From NCBI RefSeq assembly GCF_024198215.1, contig NZ_JAKCFA010000001.1:62001-126000 (forward strand): 64,000 nucleotides of DNA, written 5' to 3'. Source of the stretch: Myxococcus qinghaiensis (lineage in GTDB: Bacteria > Myxococcota > Myxococcia > Myxococcales > Myxococcaceae). The position numbers were made by a program, and so were the translations under genes. Positions 60,501 through 64,000 of this stretch are shown here, piece after piece; position 1 is the stretch's first letter; each line of letters starts with the position of its first letter. The notes beneath the pieces are model-generated. The model did no database searches. It saw only the letters and a list, made by a program, of their open reading frames with translations, and was not told the DNA's origin.

Positions 60501-63500
60501 AGCCACTCCGCACGGGCAGCGACCAGGTGCCGGTGGCGCTGGTGGTGGCGATGCCTATCTGCGTGCCATCCACACGGACCGTCACCTTGCTCAGGTTCTC
60601 CGCGGTGCCGGAGAAGGCCGTGCCGGCGGAGCCCACCACCGTGGCGGAGTTGGGCGTCTGAATCACGGGCGCGTCGGGCGCCTGGAGGTCCACGGTGAAG
60701 CTGCTCTCGGCGGCGACACTCACGTTGGTCAGCGCATCGGTGGCGGTGGCCGTCACCGTGTGCGTGCCATGGGTGAAGGTGTGGGGCGCAATCAACCAGC
60801 TCCCGCCCGCGCTGGCCTGGGTGGTGCCGAGGCGGACACCATCCACGCGGACCTCGACGTTGCTCAAGGGCTCGGCGGTGCCGGAGAAGGCGGTGCCGGT
60901 GGCGCCGACCACGGTGCCGGGGTTGGGCGTCTGAATCACCGGCGCGTCGGGAGGCGTCACGTCCACGGTGAAGCTGATGACTCCCTCGAGGCTCTTGTTG
61001 TTCGCCCCGTCCGTGGCGGTGGCGGTCACGGTCCGGATTCCATTGGCGAAGCCGGTTCGGACGGACAGTGACCAGTTGCCAGTGGCATTGGCCGTGGTGG
61101 TGCCAACGCTGAGTCCATCGACACTGACGTTCACGGTGCTCAGTCGCTCGGCGGTGCCGGAGAAGGCCGTACCCGCGGGGCCCACCACGGTGTCGGGGTT
61201 CGGCGTCTGAATCACGGGGGCGACCGGGGCCACGATGTCCACGTCGAAGGTGCGCTGTGCGGCGGGGCTCGTGTTGCCGGAGCCATCCCTCGCGGTGGCC
61301 GTCACCGTATGCGAGCCATGCGTGAAGCCCGTACGGACAGGCAGGGACCACTCGCCAGCGGCGCTGGCGGTGATGGGGGCGGAGGCGGTGCCGTCCACGA
61401 CGACAGTCACCGTGCTCGAGGGCTCGGCGGTGCCGGAGAAGTCGGTTCCAGTCGTCCCCACCACGGCGCCCTCGATGGGCGTCAGAATCACGGGCGCGAG
61501 GGGGGCGGTCTTGTCCACGGTGAAGTTGTTCGTCACGGCGGGACTGGTGTTGCCCGTGGCGTCCCGTGCGGTGACGCTCACGGTGTGAGCGCCGGCGGTG
61601 AGCGTGGTGTCAACCGGCAGGGACCAGGTCCCCGCGGCAATGGTGACGGCGGTGTTGTAGGGGTCGCCATCGAGGAGGACCGTCACGGTGCTCCCGACTT
61701 CGGCGGTGCCGGAGAAGGCGGTGCCAGCGATGCCCACCTTCGCGTTGTTGGCGGGCGTCAGAATCACGGGCGTGGAGGGCGGCGTGGCGTCCACGGTGAA
61801 GTTGCGCTCGGCCGCCGGGCCCTCGTTGTGGGCGGCATCGGTGGCGGTGGCCGTCACCTTGTGGGCCCCTTCGGCCAGTGAGCTGCTCGCGAGTACCGTC
61901 CAACGGCCATCACTGCCTGCCTGGACGGTATCGATGAGGGCGCCATCCAGACGGACATTCACCGTGCTCAAAGCCTCGGCGGTGCCCGTGTAGTCCGTTC
62001 CACTCGTACCCAGTACGGCACCCTCGGTGGGGGTCAGGATCACGGGGGCGATGGGGGCCGTGATATCCACGTTGAAGGTGCGCTGCGCGACAGGGCTGGT
62101 GTTTCCAGTGGCGTCCTTGGCGGTGGCCGTCACCGTGTGCGAGCCATGGGTGAGGCCCGTGCGGACAGGCAGGGCCCAGTCGCCGGTGGCGTTGGCCGTG
62201 ACGGGGGTGGAGGCGGTGCCATCCACGACCACGGTCACCGTGCTCAAGGGTTCGGCGGTGCCGGAGAAGTCGGTTCCAGCAGTCCCCACCACGGCGCCCT
62301 CGACGGGCGTCAGAATCACGGGCGCGAGGGGAGCGGTCTTGTCCACGGTGAAGTCGTGCGTCACGGCGGGGCCGGTGTTGCCTGCGCCGTCCCGGGCGGT
62401 GGCTGTCACCGTGTGAGCGCCGGCGGTGAGGGTGGTGTCAGTCGGCAGGGCCCAGGTCCCCGTGGCAGTGGCGACGGTGGAGTTGTACGCGGCGCCATCA
62501 AGGAGGACCGTCACGGTGCTCCCGATTTCGGCGGTGCCGGAGAAGGCGGTGCCAGCGACGCCCACCTTCGCGTCGTCGACGGGCACCAGAATCACGGGCG
62601 CGAGGGGAGCGGTCTTGTCCACGGTGAAGTCATGCGTCACCGCGGGGCCGGTGTTGCCTGCGCCGTCCCGGGCGGTGGCCGTCACCGTGTGAGCGCCAGC
62701 GGTGAGCGTGGTGTCAGTCGGCAGGGCCCAAGTCCCGGTGGCAGTGGCGACAGTGGAGTTGTATGCGGCGCCATCAACGAGGACCGTCACGGTGCTCCCG
62801 ATTTCGGCGGTGCCGGAGAAGGCGATGCCAGCGATGCCCACCTTCGCGTCGTCGACGGGCGACAGAATCACCGGCGCGAGAGGAGCGGTCTTGTCCACCG
62901 TGAAGTCATGCGTCACGGCGGGGCCGGTGTTGCCCGAGGCGTCCCGGGCGGTGGCTGTCACCGTGTGAGCGCCGGCGGTGAGGGTGGTGTCAGTCGGCAG
63001 GGCCCAGGTCCCGGTGGCAGTGGCGACGGTGGAGTTGTATGCGGCGCCATCGAGGAGGACCGTTACGGTGCTCCCGATTTCGGCGGTGCCGGAGAAGGCG
63101 ATGCCGGCGATGCCCACCTTCGCGTCGTCGACGGGCGCCAGAATCACCGGCGCGAGGGGAGCGGTCTTGTCCACGGTGAAGTCGTGTGTCACGGCCGCAC
63201 TGGTGTTGCCTGCGGGGTCCCTGGCGGTGACGCTCACGGTGTGCGCGCCCGCCGCGAGCGTAGTGGTCGTCGGCAAGGACCAGGTCCCCGCGGCAATGGT
63301 GACGGTGGAGTTGTAAGCGGCGCCATCGAGGAGGACCGTCACGGTGCTCCCGACTTCGGCGGTGCCGGAGAAGGCGGTGCCTGAGATGCCCACCTTCGCG
63401 TCGTCGACGGGCGCCAGAATCACGGGCGCGAGGGGAACCGTCTTGTCCACGGTGAAGGTGCGCTCCGCGGCCGGGCTCGTACTGTCATCAGCGTCAGTGG

Positions 63501-64000
63501 CGGTGACGCTCAGCGTGTGCTCTCCCTCGTCGAGCGTGGCGTCAATCGGCAGGGACCAGTCCCCAAGGGCAGTGGCCTCGATGCTGTCATAGGCGTCGCC
63601 ATCCATCAGGATGTCCACCCTGCTCAAGGGCTCGGCGGTGCCGGAGAAGGCCGTACCGGCGATGCCCACCTTCGCGCCTTCGGTCGGCGTCAGAATCACG
63701 GGTGTGAGGGGAGGAGCCAGGGCCTCCAGGGTGAAATAGACAGGGTCGCTCGAAAGGCTGCTCAGCCCCTCGAACTCGGCGTGGGCGGTGAGCGAATAGA
63801 TGCCGTCATCGAGGTCCTTCGGCACACGGACGGAGAACTCTCCGGAGGCTCCCACCAGCATGGCGGGAAACTCCCGCTCTGGCGTGGCGGGGCGCTCCAC
63901 ATTGCCCATGCGCAGGAAGACGGTGGCACCCGGGTCTCCCATGCCGGTGATGACTGGCGTCGGAGCCAGCATCCCCTGGCCGTCGCCGGGCGTGGTGATG
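57544..64000 (-). CDS. Giant surface protein of Ig-like repeats with MYXO-CTERM signal, partial
   Basis: The reading frame is open from the right edge (no stop before 64000; ATG 63972 is probably internal) to the stop at 57544, at least 2151 residues. It has about 21-22 Ig-like beta repeats of about 92 residues, each with a TAPxAPVI start, an FSGTAE strand, a VxVxVDG strand, HTVTATA, and a TVD end. The C terminus is Cys-x-Ser-Thr, a hydrophobic helix and an Arg cluster (VGCSSTAGAF then LRRRR), the tripartite MYXO-CTERM sorting signal cut by a myxosortase. The protein is likely exported, with repeats acting as an adhesive or structural rod. The signal peptide lies outside the window. Confidence 0.85.
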   Translation of the reverse strand, partial: ITTPGDGQGMLAPTPVITGMGDPGATVFLRMGNVERPATPEREFPAMLVGASGEFSVRVPKDLDDGIYSLTAHAEFEGLSSLSSDPVYFTLEALAPPLTPVILTPTEGAKVGIAGTAFSGTAEPLSRVDILMDGDAYDSIEATALGDWSLPIDATLDEGEHTLSVTATDADDSTSPAAERTFTVDKTVPLAPVILAPVDDAKVGISGTAFSGTAEVGSTVTVLLDGAAYNSTVTIAAGTWSLPTTTTLAAGAHTVSVTARDPAGNTSAAVTHDFTVDKTAPLAPVILAPVDDAKVGIAGIAFSGTAEIGSTVTVLLDGAAYNSTVATATGTWALPTDTTLTAGAHTVTATARDASGNTGPAVTHDFTVDKTAPLAPVILSPVDDAKVGIAGIAFSGTAEIGSTVTVLVDGAAYNSTVATATGTWALPTDTTLTAGAHTVTATARDGAGNTGPAVTHDFTVDKTAPLAPVILVPVDDAKVGVAGTAFSGTAEIGSTVTVLLDGAAYNSTVATATGTWALPTDTTLTAGAHTVTATARDGAGNTGPAVTHDFTVDKTAPLAPVILTPVEGAVVGTAGTDFSGTAEPLSTVTVVVDGTASTPVTANATGDWALPVRTGLTHGSHTVTATAKDATGNTSPVAQRTFNVDITAPIAPVILTPTEGAVLGTSGTDYTGTAEALSTVNVRLDGALIDTVQAGSDGRWTVLASSSLAEGAHKVTATATDAAHNEGPAAERNFTVDATPPSTPVILTPANNAKVGIAGTAFSGTAEVGSTVTVLLDGDPYNTAVTIAAGTWSLPVDTTLTAGAHTVSVTARDATGNTSPAVTNNFTVDKTAPLAPVILTPIEGAVVGTTGTDFSGTAEPSSTVTVVVDGTASAPITASAAGEWSLPVRTGFTHGSHTVTATARDGSGNTSPAAQRTFDVDIVAPVAPVIQTPNPDTVVGPAGTAFSGTAERLSTVNVSVDGLSVGTTTANATGNWSLSVRTGFANGIRTVTATATDGANNKSLEGVISFTVDVTPPDAPVIQTPNPGTVVGATGTAFSGTAEPLSNVEVRVDGVRLGTTQASAGGSWLIAPHTFTHGTHTVTATATDALTNVSVAAESSFTVDLQAPDAPVIQTPNSATVVGSAGTAFSGTAENLSKVTVRVDGTQIGIATTSATGTWSLPVRSGFTDGSHTVTATAADAQNNTSAVTTITFTVDITAPTPPVIQTPTENQEVGTTGTAFSGTAEALSTVSVSVDGAVIDTATTSAAGAWALPIRAGFTHGAHTVTATATDALGNTSAVATRAFTVDIQAPDAPVIQTPNTVTVVGSAGTAFSGTAESLSKVTVRVDGNQVGIATASAAGAWSLPVQSGFADGPHTVTATAADAQNNTSAVATTTFTVDITPPAKPVIQTPSPTIVVGPAGTAFLGTAERLSIVRVSVDGTVIASPTATSEGTWSIAVRAGYSAGVHTVTATATDALDNTSLPAETTFTVDLTPPAAPTILTPTVDTVVGQEGTAFSGTAEPRSTVNVTVDGDPPVAAPVSASGNWSLPTQRGFTDGFHLVSATATDPANNTSSPTEVRFTVDVTAPSAPTIGSPASGTLVGQAGTGFSGTAERLSTVKLLINESAFATAVTGSNGQWLVPVLTTLANGIHTVTATATDAANNVSAASTGIDITVDTLAPVIPTLTSPAVEAVVASQRPDFIGTTEAGARVSIFIDSALSGTVTATSSGNWTFAPGTALSERRHDVQVRATDLAGNVGDLSSARAFRVDVTPPTTVVTKPAQNATLTDSTPEISGTAEADSTVFITMDGTRLPGVIVDGAGNWTYEPPAAISHGRHDIQVQATDLAGNQGPRIVRSFTLDLVLPGEPALVAPANASLVNTRTPLIRGTAQQNCILTVRLDGLPQDQKPVVDSAGEWKFTPTTGLTDGLHLVSAYCTDGFGRASTESGSHAFTVDTTAPGAPLVVTPTAEAIVGPGFNTLTGTAEPGTTLTASLNGLTVGTTQANERGEWAIQIGLAIISGPQNLLVWATDVAGNTGAPSTPRAFVVDILPPTTTLSGGPKGTSTLSEVTFTLTPSEPVASFKCTLDGVELEVCENPLTVRSLSEGTHTLDVLATDFAGNVQLVPAHHQWNVIRPSLVEGGGVGCSSTAGAFPLGLVWLAWVGLVGLRRRR
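62338..63165 (-). repeat. Three near-identical 276-bp Ig repeat units
   Basis: Units 62890-63165, 62614-62889 and 62338-62613 encode repeats 4, 5 and 6. They differ at few residues in 92. Flanking units are clearly more diverged, so these three copies arose by recent duplication or gene conversion. The period is exactly 276 bp. Confidence 0.9.

Noticed and set aside
57511-61071. Long plus-strand reading frame of about 1186 codons antisense to the Ig-repeat gene
   Set aside because: It lies wholly opposite a clearly repetitive real gene. It has low-complexity Gly/Arg/His composition, no family motif and no ribosome site. It is a by-product of high GC and the repeat period being a multiple of three.

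Overview
The window is very GC-rich, tightly packed bacterial DNA. The gene content points to a member of the Myxococcaceae (Myxococcus, Corallococcus or Pyxidicoccus-like). The evidence is a C-terminal MYXO-CTERM-type sorting signal on a giant Ig-repeat surface protein, several LptD/AMIN/lipoprotein envelope genes, two class III nucleotide cyclases, an Hsp70/J-protein pair with a long Pro/Ala/Gly repeat region, and an RsbT/RsbX/RsbS-type partner-switching cluster. I saw no rRNA, tRNA, CRISPR array, insertion sequence or prophage, so this looks like chromosomal core plus lineage-specific genes.

Layout. 0-11.6 kb: folC, translationally coupled to the tail of an upstream gene; an alpha/beta hydrolase; an AMIN-domain protein next to lptD; an XRE regulator; a Ca-loop lipoprotein; a TetR/enoyl-CoA hydratase pair; an M23 endopeptidase on the minus strand. 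11.9-17.9 kb: a hypothetical protein plus an EEP phosphoesterase, a five-gene cluster of small envelope proteins (YqjE/YqjD/YtxH types), a hypothetical protein and a GT39/ArnT-like membrane protein. 17.9-21.8 kb: a lipoprotein, a CHASE2 adenylate/guanylate cyclase and a thioredoxin-like [2Fe-2S] ferredoxin.

22-33 kb: a split respiratory complex I locus, all on the minus strand. nuoC-D-G-H-I has its own strong promoter and terminator. nuoA-B lies about 4 kb upstream. Between them sit a second cyclase (minus strand), an alkaline-phosphatase-superfamily membrane protein and a PaaI-like thioesterase (both plus strand). nuoE, F, J, K, L, M and N are not in the window.

33-46 kb: an MCP, an amphi-Trp protein, a PLP amino-acid decarboxylase, an arylsulfatase divergent from a sugar-lactone-oxidase-like flavoprotein, a PHP phosphoesterase, an Rrf2 regulator, a deoxyhypusine-synthase-like protein, OsmC and arginine decarboxylase SpeA. 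The last gene and the DHS-like enzyme together suggest polyamine chemistry. 46-54 kb: a ClpX-like AAA+ protein without a zinc finger, CvpA, a J-domain/TPR protein, an Hsp70 without a lid, and a class-II-amidotransferase-like protein with Ser in place of the catalytic Cys.

54-57 kb: a five-gene, overlapping partner-switching module (two RsbT/W-like ATPases, an RsbX-like phosphatase, an RsbS-like STAS protein and a SpoIIAA/STAS-like protein) with no sigma factor and no RsbR sensor. 57-64 kb: a small lipoprotein, then the 3' part of a giant Ig-like repeat protein that runs off the right edge.
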